A stretch of 64,000 nucleotides of DNA from a virus. The notes below the pieces were generated by a model. It did not search any database and was not told the origin of the DNA. It worked only from the letters and a program-made list of their open reading frames with translations. Positions 51,505 to 62,239 of the stretch are shown here, piece by piece. Both the position numbers and the translations under genes were made by a program. Where the stretch lies: positions 1-64,000 of IMG/VR virus record IMGVR_UViG_3300022864_000001; one strand, written 5' to 3'. Numbering within the stretch: the first letter of the stretch is position 1; each line of letters opens with the position of its first letter.

Positions 51505-54492
51505 TCATTTCGCAGCAAATACTCGAATATATCCGGTATTCCCACCAACTTCTACTTCAATCCAATCTTGTTCCGTGGCCGCTGCTGATCCAGCGTCTAC
51601 GAATTCCAAGTTCTCGGTAGTCATGTTCCATTCCGTAAGGCTGTTAGGACCGGCAGCCCCGATGCCGAGCTTGCCAGTACTCGTGTTGCCATACAGTAAA
51701 TCCCCAATGTTGAGGTAATTGGAGGTATCTGCTGCTGGTGTGTCTAAGCTGTCGCCGATGAGGATATTCGATGAGCCAGTAGCCAAAGTGACAGCGCCAG
51801 TGAGGCTACCAATTAGTATGTTGTTGTCTCCGGTAGTTATCTCAAGGCCAGTTCCCGCGCCAAGCAGCGTGTTCTCCGTTCCCTCAGTTATCTTCCAGCC
51901 ACTTATATGCCCGACAGCAGTATTGCCGGTGCCAGTAGTCACTGCATACAATGCATAACGGCCGACTGCCACCAGATTGCCCGCTGTGGTCAGTCCAGCC
52001 GCGCCTGTACCCGCATAGGCCCCAAAGAGCGCGTTGCTTTGGCCAGTGGTGTAGCGTCCTGCCCAGTAACCAACTGCCGTGTTGAGATGGCCCGCTACCA
52101 CCCTAGAGAGGGCACTATCACCGACGCCGATGTTGAAACCCCCCGTGGTAACTGCGCCCAGACTATTAGCCCCAATCCCGATATTGTAGGTTCCAGAGCT
52201 TACCGAGTCCAGGGCGTGAAAGCCCACTGCAACGTTGTTATCTCCAGTCATGCCGCCTGCATCGCCGTACAATGCGGACACGCCCAGGGCGACGCAGGAG
52301 TCTGCTGTCGTTAGATAGTAGCCCGCCTTGAACCCCATTAGGACATTCTGCAGGCCCGTTGTCAAGGAGTAACCAGCGTTGGTCCCCGCGGCTATGTTTT
52401 GATGGCCCGTTGTCACTGCGTAGAGGGCCTGATAGCCCAGCCCTACGTTCCCATCGCCGGCCATCCCCCCCGCATCGCCATATATAGCTTGATAACCGAC
52501 GCTGACATTGTAATCGCCAGTCGTAATGTTATAACCCGCATCAGTCCCGAATAGCGTGTTATACGTCCCTGTGCTAAGATTGTCTCCGGCATCAGCTCCT
52601 ATAAGAGCATTGCTGCTTGCCCCACCAACCTCCATAATTTTGGTGGCCCCGTCAAACATTTCGATGTTGGTAGCAGACAACTTTATGTATTTATCAGATT
52701 GGTCTCCAAGGTAAACGACACTGCCTATAAATTGGCCGCGCACGACATCGCCGCTGTCCAGGAAGCGTATGCCATTCGTGGAGTCAATGGTCATATAGTC
52801 ATCTACGCTGTACTGTCCTAAACCTACACCAAACGTAGACCCTGTATAGCCGTAGTGCCCATTGAGGTCGCCCATCGCGGCCATCTCCAGGCCACCCTGG
52901 ACTATGATAAGTTTACCTGCTGGTGGAGTCTTGGTAGTATCCAGCCCCAGAATAACCCCCGTGGCGCTTCCATAGGACGGATTCCAGCTAAACCCGCTTG
53001 GCAAGTCTGCTGCTACTATGAGCGTGCCACCATATATTGCACTGGCTTCCTCTACGCCCACATTTCCGCCAGGGGGTAGTCCTACGACGGCGTTGTCATG
53101 CCACCCTGCGCCGCCCGATATTCCCCCTGTTCCCGCATCGCCGCGGGTCATGTCTCGCAATAACTCACCGAGGCTTGGTTGGAACTCAGCAAACGTAACA
53201 GAATGTTCTACCCCCCGCCTGCTGGGGCGTGTAGTGACTGTCTGTGTTACATAAGTATCGCCGCCACATCCTCCATATCCACATCCGCCAACGCCAGCGC
53301 CCCTGTCTGCGTCTAGCCCTATAGCTGTGCATGTTATCCCCAACGCCTCGCCAGAACCCAGGCCGTAGCGTTCTACGTTGACCCTGCCAGTGCGCCTGCG
53401 TATGGAATGTTCAGATAGATACGCATCGCCGTAAGCCTCGGCTTCCTCTACCGTGCTAATATCGCGATTGACTACGACGCGTGTTATTACTCGCCCGTAG
53501 TATGTCTGGCTGTTAACAGCATTGCGTGTGACAGCAACGGGTTGCCGATAAGTGTACTTGACGACGATGTTATTGACACCAACGGCAGGAGGGTCAGCAG
53601 CATCCCACCGGACTCTACCGCGATGGTAGTTGACCAATACGTCTACATCAGTGAATGTGTAGATAACGAAGTCTGTAGCCCATGTCTGGTGTGCGCCACC
53701 TACAGTGATGTTTACGATACTGCCAACGCCCGGATTGCTCAGGAAGAACTCTGCCTCTGCACCGTCGCCGCTGAAGGTGTCTGTCTGTATAGCTGAATCA
53801 CCTTGACCGCCACGGACGATGACGCGATTAACCAAGCCCTCTCCATCGTCTTCGATGCTCAGCGTGTCTTCTTGTGGCAGATACGACGTAGCCCAGTCAG
53901 GAGCATCGGTGTCTATCTCATACGCTGCCGAATCAGGTGTCGTGCCCTGCCAGTAATGCAGGTCCTTTGAGTAGTCAACGCGCCACTGGCTCCGAGTGCG
54001 TTTTGCTATTTGCTGTACTGCATCGTACAGCGTGATGTTGTCGAATACGAATGAGTGTACGCCTACGCTTGCCGTGACATTGACGGTTGTGATCTCGCCC
54101 AGATAGGTAGTGAATAAATCGTCTAGTACGGCCTCGTCAGTCTGGTCGGTGTAGTCCGAGTCAACCACTACCGTCTTTAAGAGTACCCCATAGTCCTGGC
54201 AGTATAGTGTTGCTCGTTGCTGCGAGATGCTTTTAGCGGCTTGGCGTTTCAGGCGCGTGCAGTATCCAGCAAACGCGCGTGTTGCGCCCTCGTCGACCAC
54301 GACCACTTCCTGCCACAAGTCTACCCGTGGCATCGTGCCGTCAGCGTCCTCTAGGACGAAATCCGCGACGTCGATTTCATGTGTTAGGGCACTCGTCATC
54401 TTTAATGAGTCGTGGACGAGATATGAAGAAACGTCATTCCCGCCAACGCTGATTCCAAAAACGTGCGCACTGTCAAGCACGGTCATTGACAA
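51505..54492 (-). CDS. Tail hub/baseplate protein with YadA-like repeats (995 aa)
   Basis: N-terminal 430 residues fit phage tail hub (late-control/gp27-like) proteins: VGGNDVSSYLVHDSLKMTSAL...DGTMPRVDLWQEVVV...YCQDYGVLLK...DAVQQIAKRTRSQWRVDY. A Gly/Cys-rich loop (GCGYGGCGG) follows. From about 650 the chain is 14-residue-like repeats (GYQALYAVTTGHQNIAAG, NTAVGYWAG...) as in YadA-type adhesin heads, forming a trimeric beta-solenoid tip. Host adhesion is likely. Confidence 0.85.
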   Translation of the reverse strand: MSMTVLDSAHVFGISVGGNDVSSYLVHDSLKMTSALTHEIDVADFVLEDADGTMPRVDLWQEVVVVDEGATRAFAGYCTRLKRQAAKSISQQRATLYCQDYGVLLKTVVVDSDYTDQTDEAVLDDLFTTYLGEITTVNVTASVGVHSFVFDNITLYDAVQQIAKRTRSQWRVDYSKDLHYWQGTTPDSAAYEIDTDAPDWATSYLPQEDTLSIEDDGEGLVNRVIVRGGQGDSAIQTDTFSGDGAEAEFFLSNPGVGSIVNITVGGAHQTWATDFVIYTFTDVDVLVNYHRGRVRWDAADPPAVGVNNIVVKYTYRQPVAVTRNAVNSQTYYGRVITRVVVNRDISTVEEAEAYGDAYLSEHSIRRRTGRVNVERYGLGSGEALGITCTAIGLDADRGAGVGGCGYGGCGGDTYVTQTVTTRPSRRGVEHSVTFAEFQPSLGELLRDMTRGDAGTGGISGGAGWHDNAVVGLPPGGNVGVEEASAIYGGTLIVAADLPSGFSWNPSYGSATGVILGLDTTKTPPAGKLIIVQGGLEMAAMGDLNGHYGYTGSTFGVGLGQYSVDDYMTIDSTNGIRFLDSGDVVRGQFIGSVVYLGDQSDKYIKLSATNIEMFDGATKIMEVGGASSNALIGADAGDNLSTGTYNTLFGTDAGYNITTGDYNVSVGYQAIYGDAGGMAGDGNVGLGYQALYAVTTGHQNIAAGTNAGYSLTTGLQNVLMGFKAGYYLTTADSCVALGVSALYGDAGGMTGDNNVAVGFHALDSVSSGTYNIGIGANSLGAVTTGGFNIGVGDSALSRVVAGHLNTAVGYWAGRYTTGQSNALFGAYAGTGAAGLTTAGNLVAVGRYALYAVTTGTGNTAVGHISGWKITEGTENTLLGAGTGLEITTGDNNILIGSLTGAVTLATGSSNILIGDSLDTPAADTSNYLNIGDLLYGNTSTGKLGIGAAGPNSLTEWNMTTENLEFVDAGSAAATEQDWIEVEVGGNTGYIRVFAAK

Positions 54493-54507
54493 ACCCCTGT
54501 TATCATG

Positions 54508-57500
54508 CTACGAAATACCTGTCGTCCGTCGTATTTCGCGCCACAGCTCCTGCGCGAGAAGCGAAACATCTCTGTCATCCCTGATGGTCGTCCCGTTGAG
54601 GTTGATGGTAACGTTGGGGACAGATGCCATCCCCCCCAGCGCCTCACTCTCTCCAATGCCCAACGTGGGCGGCAGGCCAAAGCCGGGTAATCTGCCCAGC
54701 CCCGCTATGCCGTGGTTGAATGCTGCTGTAGTATTGGCCATGTAATCTTCAACCCACTTTTCGTCGGGCAGCTCAGAGAATGGCCCCCACTCGGCAGGCG
54801 ATGAGGGGAACAGTCCTGCTAGGGCTGCAATCTGCGCCTCGACTAGCCCAAGCCCCGCTGCTAGTCCACTTGCCAGTTTGTCCATGTAGTTATAACCAGG
54901 GTCCCACCAGGTGCTAGTGGCAGGCAAGTTTGAGACGCTTACTGCTGGTATTACAAAGTTGCTCATCATAGCCGCAATGCCTTGGTAATAATCTACAGCG
55001 CCAAACTTCAATCCGCCAGCCATGGCAGAGGCCAGCGCAAAACCCCAAGTATACCACTCATTCCACGCCACCGTCTTTGATGGCTGCACCTCTGTTTTAG
55101 TATCGCTCACTGCTGTTGTAACGTTTCCGAGATATTGGCCTATGCCAAGGGCCAGATTATCAGTATATCGTGCCCCTCGGTATTTCCAATCGTAATGGTC
55201 TACCAGGACACCCCCACCTGTATGCGGCACTGTTAATTTAGTGTTAACGACACCAACTGCTGTTGAGACAGTAGTCGCTGAGCCTGATAGCCCCCCCGCC
55301 AAAGCAATGCCGTAGCCGGCCCCAGCATCTGTCCATCCCTTCGTAGCGGGAAGAGCAGTTAAACCTCCGCCAATAGCGATGCCCACATCCGTTACAGCAG
55401 TATCTATATCTGTGTCCGCATCTCCCAACCCGTCTGCAAGCGCCTGGAACAATTGCAAGATGAGATCAAGATATTCGTCGAGCGTCTCGGTAGATGGCAA
55501 GTCGGCGTCTGTTAGTGCCGTCAAAAAACCCAGCGCGGCGGTAAGCCCCGTTACCATGGTCCCGATCTTCTCAGTAAACCATGTCACTGTGTTTACAGTA
55601 TCAGGGCCGAGGTCATCGACAATCCAGTTGTTCATTGTCGTGATAATGAAGCCAATGGCGTCTGTGAAGTGGCTGACCTTCTTCTCGAACCATATAGGGG
55701 GTGTGTCGCCCTCAAACTCTGGTAACGTGGCATCAGCCAGCTTGCCAATGACGGTCAGTCCTGCCGACAGTGCCGTGAATAGGTTGGTCATCACACCACT
55801 GAATGTATCGGTAATGGTGACTTCTTTTGCGTCAAGCCCTTGGGCAAACGTATGCATATCGCCAAATATGAGATTGACTTGGCGTATGAAGAACCTGATC
55901 TTCCCATCGGTTGGGCTAAACAGGCCGCCAATACCACTTACCAGCAAAAGGGCTTCGTTGAGGCCAGTCATCAGTGCCCCTAGCGTGGTGCCAAAAGACG
56001 TAGTGAGCAGTAATCCCTCTGCCGAGAAGTTGGCGCCCGCACCTACGTATTCGCCCGTGCCCGTGAGCCACTGGTAGAAATGGTTGAAGATGTCTTCTAC
56101 GTCTTCTATGAAGTCGTCTACGAAGGTATCAAGTGGGCTGGCGTAGTAGCCCAAGTTTTTGAATATGTCCATTGCCGCGGACAGCCCGCCAAAGATGGCG
56201 CTTAGCGCAGTGCCCCACGCTATTACAGAGTCAAACTGGCTGGCTTCTTCCTCGGTCTGCGGATAGGTTGTCGTAATGTGGGTATAGAGTTTGTCAAATA
56301 CACCCGTGGCCCACGTTGTAAATTCGGTCCATGCCTTGTCGGGGTCTACAAAGGTAGCAACATCGGCGGCAAGCGAGAGCGCCCCGCTCAGGCCAGACAT
56401 GATGCTGCCCAGGGCACTACCCCAGGCATTGACGAGGTCTAGCCCATCCTTCGTATAGACGTGTTGCCCATCGTCTGTTACGTGTTCTTCTGTGACCCAC
56501 AGGTAGACAATGTCGAATATGTCCGTAACCCAGGTAAAGAATGAGGACCAGATGGTATCGCTGGGTGCCGCCCAATCTTCGGACAGCGCGAACTCGGCGG
56601 CGGCTTGTATGCCTTGCACAAGCGCGGATAGTGCGTCACCAAACGCGCCGACCAGGGCCATCTCTTTATCTGTCCATTCAGTTCCCGCAAGCCAAAAATA
56701 AAATGAGTTGAAGACAAAAGTGACCCAATTGAAGAACTCAGACCAGACTTCATCGCCAGGGGCTACCCAACCTGCGGCCAGTGTAAAGTCGGCAGCAGCC
56801 TGCAAGCCCTGTACGAGCGAAGACAGCGCATTGCCCCATGCTTCGACTAGGGCAAACTCTGTTGCATCCCAGCCCCTAATCTCTAACCAGCCCTTGATTT
56901 TGCCGAGAAGTAACCAGACCCACTTGTAGAACGGGTCCCATATATCGGCGGCGGGCGCTGTCCAATCTTCTGCCAGCGTGAAATCAGCAGCGGCCTGTAA
57001 TCCCTGTATGAGCGAAGATAGCGCGTCACCAAATGTGCCGACCAAATTGAGTTGTTCCTCTGTCCAGCCCTGGCCCGTTAAGTACCCCAGGACTTTGCCG
57101 AAGAGCAATATAACCCACTTGTAGAATGGATCCCACACATCAGCGGCGGGGGCTGCCCAGTCTTCTGATAGCACAAAGTCAGCAGCGGCCTGTAAGCCCT
57201 GCATGAGTGAAGACAATGCGCCTGCAAATGCGCCGACTAAATCAATCTGGTCTTTCGTCCACTCACTCCCGTCTAGCCAGCCGTAAAAGTCTGCGAAGAC
57301 CTCTTTGACCCACGCAACCAATTTGTCCCATGCGTCTTCTGGCGGCTTCGTCCAGTCGGCGCGTAATTCAAATTCCGCGACTGTAGTCAGTCCCTCCATT
57401 AGTCTAGACAATGCGCCTGCAAATGCGCCGACTAAATCAATCTGGTCTTTCGTCCACTCACTCCCGTCTAGCCAGCTGTAAAAGTCTGCGAAGACCTCTT

Positions 57501-60500
57501 TGACCCACGCAACCAATTTGTCCCATGCTTCTTCAGGTGGTGGCATCCAGTCGGCGCTTAAGTTGAATTCTGCAGCCACCGCCAAGCCCTTCATCAGGTT
57601 TACAAGTGCTTCAGCAAACGCGCCAACAAGTTCTACTTCCTCTAGCGTGTAATCTGTTTCAAGCCAATCGTAGAACTCTTCAAAGACCTCCTGTACCCAC
57701 TCTACAAAGTCATCCCATATATCTCCCCCTGGCAATGTGGCACTCCAGTCCTGAAGCACATCAGCAGCCTCAGCCAAGCCGCTCATCAAGCTACCAAGCG
57801 CATTCCCAAACGCCTCTACAATCTCCAGAACCGCGTCTTCTAGGTTTGCCCCTTTGCCTTCCCACTCGCCACGCCCGGCTATCCAGTCGTACAGTTTCAG
57901 GAACATATCTTGTACAGCGGTCATAAAGGCGTCAAGCGCTGTATCAGCAGGGGCGCTAAAGTCTTCTAGGCCCGTCAACACCTTCATTGCTTTGTCCAGG
58001 GCTTCGGCAATGGCCTCTAGTGTCTGGGCAAACTTGCGCACCTCATCGTCCAGTAGATATTCCGTGTCTTTGCGCAAAGCATCGAACTCTTCAATGATTT
58101 GCTTCCATGCTTTGCGGAAGGCGACCATTTGCTCTTGAACGTCGTAGACGAGCTTCCATGCTTTCATCTCAGTGAGCAGTTTCATGCCCTTGCTTACTAC
58201 ATCAATAAGGGTGTCTAGATTTTCGGCAAAAGCCACAGCGTCAGCAAGCAACGCTTTGTCTATTTGCCGCGCTGCCATACCCAATTCCCTGGCTACGGTT
58301 GTCAAGCGCATAGACATGGCGCGGGCTTGTTGCTGAATCAATGGGCCTGGTATCCACTTTCCAAGCGCCACGAGTCCCTCTATGCCTGACTTCAGGAGGC
58401 CAACAATGCTTTCCAATCTCTCCGCGAACTCTTTAGCATTTTCAACAGCTTCTGCGGGGATGGTCTTGGCGGCGTTCTTCAATTCGCGCGCCACCGTGGT
58501 AAGACGCATAGCAAGTGCGTGGGCCTGTGGCGCAATGGCCCCCTCGCCACGGACACCAAGTTCCCATTCGCCCAATTTGATTACCAAATCCAGCGCAGGC
58601 TTGATGCTCTTAACTATAGCCCCCACTCTTGAGGCAAACTCTTGGGCGTTTTTGACCGCTTCTGTTGGAATCGTCGTGGCGGCATTCTTTAGTTCGCGGG
58701 CAACTGTAACAATGCGCATAGCAAGCGCGTGTACTTTGTCCTCTATGCGCTTGCCAACCGTCCACAGCCCAAGTGCCGACACGCCATCTACCGCTGATTT
58801 TATAAAACCGATTATTGTTCCTGCGCGTTTGGCGAACGCCTCGGCATTTTTGACTGCTTCTTCAGGAATGGTCTTAGCAGCAAAGTTTAACTCGCGAGCA
58901 ACTGTAACAATGCGGTTGGCAAGCGAAGCTATCTTGTCAATGATTCTTTCGCCAACTTCCCATTCGCCAATGGAGACAAAGGCCTTAATCGCATTGCTGA
59001 TAAGTGAGAATACTGTCCCCATAGCAGAGCCAAATTGCTTGATTGCGTCATATTTATCTTTGTCAAAGCCCAACTCGCCCAGCTTGGCAACCATACTGCC
59101 AACGCTTGTAACAATGAGTACAATTTGCTCTTTGAGACGACCCCATCCCTCAGCAACGTCGGGCATTGGCACGGCATATTCAGCCAGTTCCTCAAACGCC
59201 TTCGACGCCTTCTCTACCATTGAGGCTAGTTTGCTTACCGTGTCAGCAGCAGCTTTGATGGGATCGGCTAGTTTGGCAGTACTGGTAGCGCCCTCGCGTG
59301 CCGAGCGCCCCATGTCGTCAATGCCATCTGTGAGGTCGTCTGCAACTTCTTGGCCTGCACCGAACTCGTCCCAGACGCCGTTTATGGCCTCGCGCGCGCC
59401 GTCTGTTAGGTTGTCAATCTCGGACAGCGCTGCATCCGTTGCGCCCTCAATTGAAGCTATTATCTTCCTGATCTTTGCCTCTGCAAGGTTGTCTGGCATG
59501 CCACCAGCTATTAGCGCCCGCATCATGTCGTTCAAGAACGCGTTCAGATGGTCTTTGTATGCCGTCATGCTGATCTTCAGCGTTTCCATGACGAACTTAT
59601 AGCGTTCTGTAGCCGATGCCCCCTCAAGCACCATGCGGGTATCCTGCTCAGCTATCCAGAGCGCCATCTTCTGTTTGGTCTGTTCTCTGAGCTGGTTGCG
59701 TTCTATGGTATAAAGACCCTGTGTATGCCCAATCTTAACGCCCCAGAAGTTCTTGAGTGCAACATCTTGGTCAGCGTAGTTCTTGTCCAATATAGCCAGG
59801 CGGTCTATTGCGCCTTGGCTCACTTCGCCCGTGGCTTGGTTCGTTCCCCAGGCGATTATCTTGCCGCGTTCTTCTTCGTAGGATTGTAGCGAGCTCGCCA
59901 AATCCTCTTGCAATCCTACTTGTAGTTCAGCAATGGCAATCGCTTCTTCATCCGCCAGCGTCTGGCGTTCGTCTCTAGCTCCCAGGAGAATATTGTTATA
60001 TTCTTCTTGCGCCGCAGCTAGAACCTTATTCATTTCTATATGGGCTTCTGCTATCTCTTGACTGGTCTCTTCCGTCGCGACAGCATACCCCCTGGTAGAT
60101 AGGCCAAGTTCTTCCATGGTGTCCATTACTTCTTGGCTTACTATTACCACGTCTTCTCTTAGTTTGTACCATGCCTTACTAGCTTTGACGCCTAGCTCGT
60201 GGTCAAGCGTAAAGCTGAGTTCAAATACTTTATCTCTAAGCCACGGTACGCGCTCAATGAGCAGGTCTAGATTCTTTTGATACTCCTTCGCTGAATGCGT
60301 GGCGCGATCCAGCCCGCCTGTCATATCCTCCGTTATATCGTAGGCTTTTCTCGCCGCGGCATCGTATAGTTCCCATTTCGTCATAAGGCCAGCGACCAGC
60401 GGGGTTAACCTCCCCGTTGATACTGCCAACGCGCGGAAGAGGGGGTCAGCCTCAGCCAACAATCGCATTCGCTCGTCAAGTTCTTGCGGGGTTTCGCCGA

Positions 60501-62235
60501 AGAGCACCCAGCCTTGCCATCCGCGCTTTAGAACCTCCTGTGCCTTTGCCCACGCGAGCAATGCGGCCTGCATCTCCTCGGCTTTTTCGATAGCCATCTC
60601 TTCAGCTCTGACGGCTTCATAGAGAGCTTCTTCGAGATGCCGCGTGGCAGGGACAGCCTCAGTTTCTAGTATTCGGGTATATGCCTCATAGGTTCTGCCA
60701 AGTTCAATAGCTTTCTCTTGGGCCGCGACAATGGCGCGTTCTTTCTCCTGTATGACTGTTATCAAGCCGCCAATCGCTAGTGAGAGGATGGCAATTATCG
60801 CGATTGGCCACCCAATAGCTATCCCGAGGCCCCCTATTGCGGTAGTGAGCGCCGGTATGGCAATCTTGACTAACAGAAGAGCGCCAGCCAGCGCCGTCAG
60901 TGCCGTAGAAGCAGCGAGGGTAAACGCTATCATCTTTTGCCATTTGGGTTCAAGCAGCGTATATCCCTCTAGCACCTTCCAGATGGTATTGACAACCGCT
61001 TCCATTATGGGGATGAAGTGTTGGCCCAGTGCGTTGTTGAATTCTTCTTGTAGCCGGGGCAACGAGGTAACGGTTTTGCCAACAAACCCCATAGCGCGTT
61101 CATATGCCCCCGCGAGTTTAGCCCCCTCGCGAAGCACGGCGTTCAGCGCAGCTTGGTGTCGGTCGTGGACGGTCAACTCACCAACGATCTTGCCCTCTTG
61201 TTCTGCATATCGCGCATACTCGTGGTTGAGGTTAATCATAATGCCACGATTACGCAGAAGTCGAGTATTGAGCGTGGTGATACCGTAGACGAGCTTGTCG
61301 AGGGTCTCAGAGGTGTTTTCGTCGGCAATGACTGCCGCGTTCCGTGCGACATTTGCCAATTCAGTGGCCTTGGACAGGTCTAGCTCATACTGTATCATGC
61401 GTATGAGCGCTTGGTTTGCGACCTGTGTGGTAGTGCCGAGGTCTTTGACGCGGTCGCGCAGTTGGTCTACTTGTTTGGCAGACTTGCCCGCATTTTCAGC
61501 AATGAGTTGTAGGACTTCGTTGGTGACTTCGGTGCGCGCTGCATACTTCGTAGCTTCGGCCAGGCCCTTCGTTACGACACCGGCGTAAGCTACCATTGCG
61601 GTGGCAGCGGCGGCGACCAATACTGTATTCTGTTCTATGTATTGATTGAAGGTCTTGGTTTGTTCAGAGGCTTCTGCGAGGGCTTTGCTGTGGGCGGCGA
61701 CGACGAAGTTGCCCTGTTCCATGACAGCCCTGAACATCTCCTCCTGCTTGGCCGTGGTACTGGCGTCGTTCCCCAATTGTCCCGTTACGGCACTGACGTC
61801 GATGAGCATCCCGTACTGGTCTAGGCCCGCCGATGTCAGATTGAGGACACTGTTGGTTAGCGTCCCCATTGCCTGGTCAGCGGTTTGGCTCGATATGGCC
61901 GCGCCTGCCATCGCGACATCAGTGAGCTGTAGGGCCTTGCCAAGGTCCATCTCCGCCATAGCAAAGCGCCCGACAGTCTGGGCGGAAGCCTCGGCGGATA
62001 TGCCCGCTGCCTGCATTAGCCCCTGCGTAGTCGTCAAATGCTCTGCTGTAAGGCCCGCCTGCGTGCCGACATGTACCATAATGTCGGAGAAGGCGGTCTG
62101 TGATGCTATGCCCTTAACTGTGGACGCGGCAAAAGCCTCCGCAGACGCGGAGGCACTGGCCAGCCCGGCGGCATAGCCTTTTACATCGGCAATGAGATGG
62201 AGCGCTATTGTACCTAAATTTATTGAGGCAGCCAT
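54508..62235 (-). CDS. Tape measure protein (2575 aa)
   Basis: Second gene after the tail chaperone, as expected. N-terminal tape-measure domain (ATTQGLMQAAGISAEAS...AAISSQTADQAMGTLTNSV), TM-like segment (about 450-500: LTALAGALLLVKIAIPALTTAIG...IAIIAILSLAIGG), coiled-coil and two repeat sets: about 75-residue RIVTVAREL...TIPEEAVKNAEAFA units and about 64-residue WVKEVFADFYSWLDGSEWTKD units. At about 1.5 angstrom per residue the tail would approach 0.4 micrometre. Confidence 0.92.
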   Translation of the reverse strand: MAASINLGTIALHLIADVKGYAAGLASASASAEAFAASTVKGIASQTAFSDIMVHVGTQAGLTAEHLTTTQGLMQAAGISAEASAQTVGRFAMAEMDLGKALQLTDVAMAGAAISSQTADQAMGTLTNSVLNLTSAGLDQYGMLIDVSAVTGQLGNDASTTAKQEEMFRAVMEQGNFVVAAHSKALAEASEQTKTFNQYIEQNTVLVAAAATAMVAYAGVVTKGLAEATKYAARTEVTNEVLQLIAENAGKSAKQVDQLRDRVKDLGTTTQVANQALIRMIQYELDLSKATELANVARNAAVIADENTSETLDKLVYGITTLNTRLLRNRGIMINLNHEYARYAEQEGKIVGELTVHDRHQAALNAVLREGAKLAGAYERAMGFVGKTVTSLPRLQEEFNNALGQHFIPIMEAVVNTIWKVLEGYTLLEPKWQKMIAFTLAASTALTALAGALLLVKIAIPALTTAIGGLGIAIGWPIAIIAILSLAIGGLITVIQEKERAIVAAQEKAIELGRTYEAYTRILETEAVPATRHLEEALYEAVRAEEMAIEKAEEMQAALLAWAKAQEVLKRGWQGWVLFGETPQELDERMRLLAEADPLFRALAVSTGRLTPLVAGLMTKWELYDAAARKAYDITEDMTGGLDRATHSAKEYQKNLDLLIERVPWLRDKVFELSFTLDHELGVKASKAWYKLREDVVIVSQEVMDTMEELGLSTRGYAVATEETSQEIAEAHIEMNKVLAAAQEEYNNILLGARDERQTLADEEAIAIAELQVGLQEDLASSLQSYEEERGKIIAWGTNQATGEVSQGAIDRLAILDKNYADQDVALKNFWGVKIGHTQGLYTIERNQLREQTKQKMALWIAEQDTRMVLEGASATERYKFVMETLKISMTAYKDHLNAFLNDMMRALIAGGMPDNLAEAKIRKIIASIEGATDAALSEIDNLTDGAREAINGVWDEFGAGQEVADDLTDGIDDMGRSAREGATSTAKLADPIKAAADTVSKLASMVEKASKAFEELAEYAVPMPDVAEGWGRLKEQIVLIVTSVGSMVAKLGELGFDKDKYDAIKQFGSAMGTVFSLISNAIKAFVSIGEWEVGERIIDKIASLANRIVTVARELNFAAKTIPEEAVKNAEAFAKRAGTIIGFIKSAVDGVSALGLWTVGKRIEDKVHALAMRIVTVARELKNAATTIPTEAVKNAQEFASRVGAIVKSIKPALDLVIKLGEWELGVRGEGAIAPQAHALAMRLTTVARELKNAAKTIPAEAVENAKEFAERLESIVGLLKSGIEGLVALGKWIPGPLIQQQARAMSMRLTTVARELGMAARQIDKALLADAVAFAENLDTLIDVVSKGMKLLTEMKAWKLVYDVQEQMVAFRKAWKQIIEEFDALRKDTEYLLDDEVRKFAQTLEAIAEALDKAMKVLTGLEDFSAPADTALDAFMTAVQDMFLKLYDWIAGRGEWEGKGANLEDAVLEIVEAFGNALGSLMSGLAEAADVLQDWSATLPGGDIWDDFVEWVQEVFEEFYDWLETDYTLEEVELVGAFAEALVNLMKGLAVAAEFNLSADWMPPPEEAWDKLVAWVKEVFADFYSWLDGSEWTKDQIDLVGAFAGALSRLMEGLTTVAEFELRADWTKPPEDAWDKLVAWVKEVFADFYGWLDGSEWTKDQIDLVGAFAGALSSLMQGLQAAADFVLSEDWAAPAADVWDPFYKWVILLFGKVLGYLTGQGWTEEQLNLVGTFGDALSSLIQGLQAAADFTLAEDWTAPAADIWDPFYKWVWLLLGKIKGWLEIRGWDATEFALVEAWGNALSSLVQGLQAAADFTLAAGWVAPGDEVWSEFFNWVTFVFNSFYFWLAGTEWTDKEMALVGAFGDALSALVQGIQAAAEFALSEDWAAPSDTIWSSFFTWVTDIFDIVYLWVTEEHVTDDGQHVYTKDGLDLVNAWGSALGSIMSGLSGALSLAADVATFVDPDKAWTEFTTWATGVFDKLYTHITTTYPQTEEEASQFDSVIAWGTALSAIFGGLSAAMDIFKNLGYYASPLDTFVDDFIEDVEDIFNHFYQWLTGTGEYVGAGANFSAEGLLLTTSFGTTLGALMTGLNEALLLVSGIGGLFSPTDGKIRFFIRQVNLIFGDMHTFAQGLDAKEVTITDTFSGVMTNLFTALSAGLTVIGKLADATLPEFEGDTPPIWFEKKVSHFTDAIGFIITTMNNWIVDDLGPDTVNTVTWFTEKIGTMVTGLTAALGFLTALTDADLPSTETLDEYLDLILQLFQALADGLGDADTDIDTAVTDVGIAIGGGLTALPATKGWTDAGAGYGIALAGGLSGSATTVSTAVGVVNTKLTVPHTGGGVLVDHYDWKYRGARYTDNLALGIGQYLGNVTTAVSDTKTEVQPSKTVAWNEWYTWGFALASAMAGGLKFGAVDYYQGIAAMMSNFVIPAVSVSNLPATSTWWDPGYNYMDKLASGLAAGLGLVEAQIAALAGLFPSSPAEWGPFSELPDEKWVEDYMANTTAAFNHGIAGLGRLPGFGLPPTLGIGESEALGGMASVPNVTINLNGTTIRDDRDVSLLAQELWREIRRTTGIS
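57217..57525 (-). repeat. 115-bp near-identical direct repeat within the tape measure gene
   Basis: Copies at about 57217-57330 and 57410-57525, 193 bases apart, encode AFAGALS.LM...SEWTKDQIDLVG and WDKLVAWVKEVFADFY. Near identity at DNA level suggests recent duplication of one 64-residue unit and hence possible tail-length variation. Confidence 0.7.
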
Positions 62236-62239
62236 TTAA

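Noticed and set aside
58065-58079. Palindrome GTCTTTGCGCAAAG in the tape measure gene as a regulatory site
   Set aside because: Right arm incomplete, within coding sequence and not near any start; counted only as a chance or relic copy.
58382-59602. 406-residue rightward ORF and similar ones inside the tape measure gene
   Set aside because: Antisense to repeats of the tape measure protein; Ser/Ala-rich shadow without RBS or promoter.
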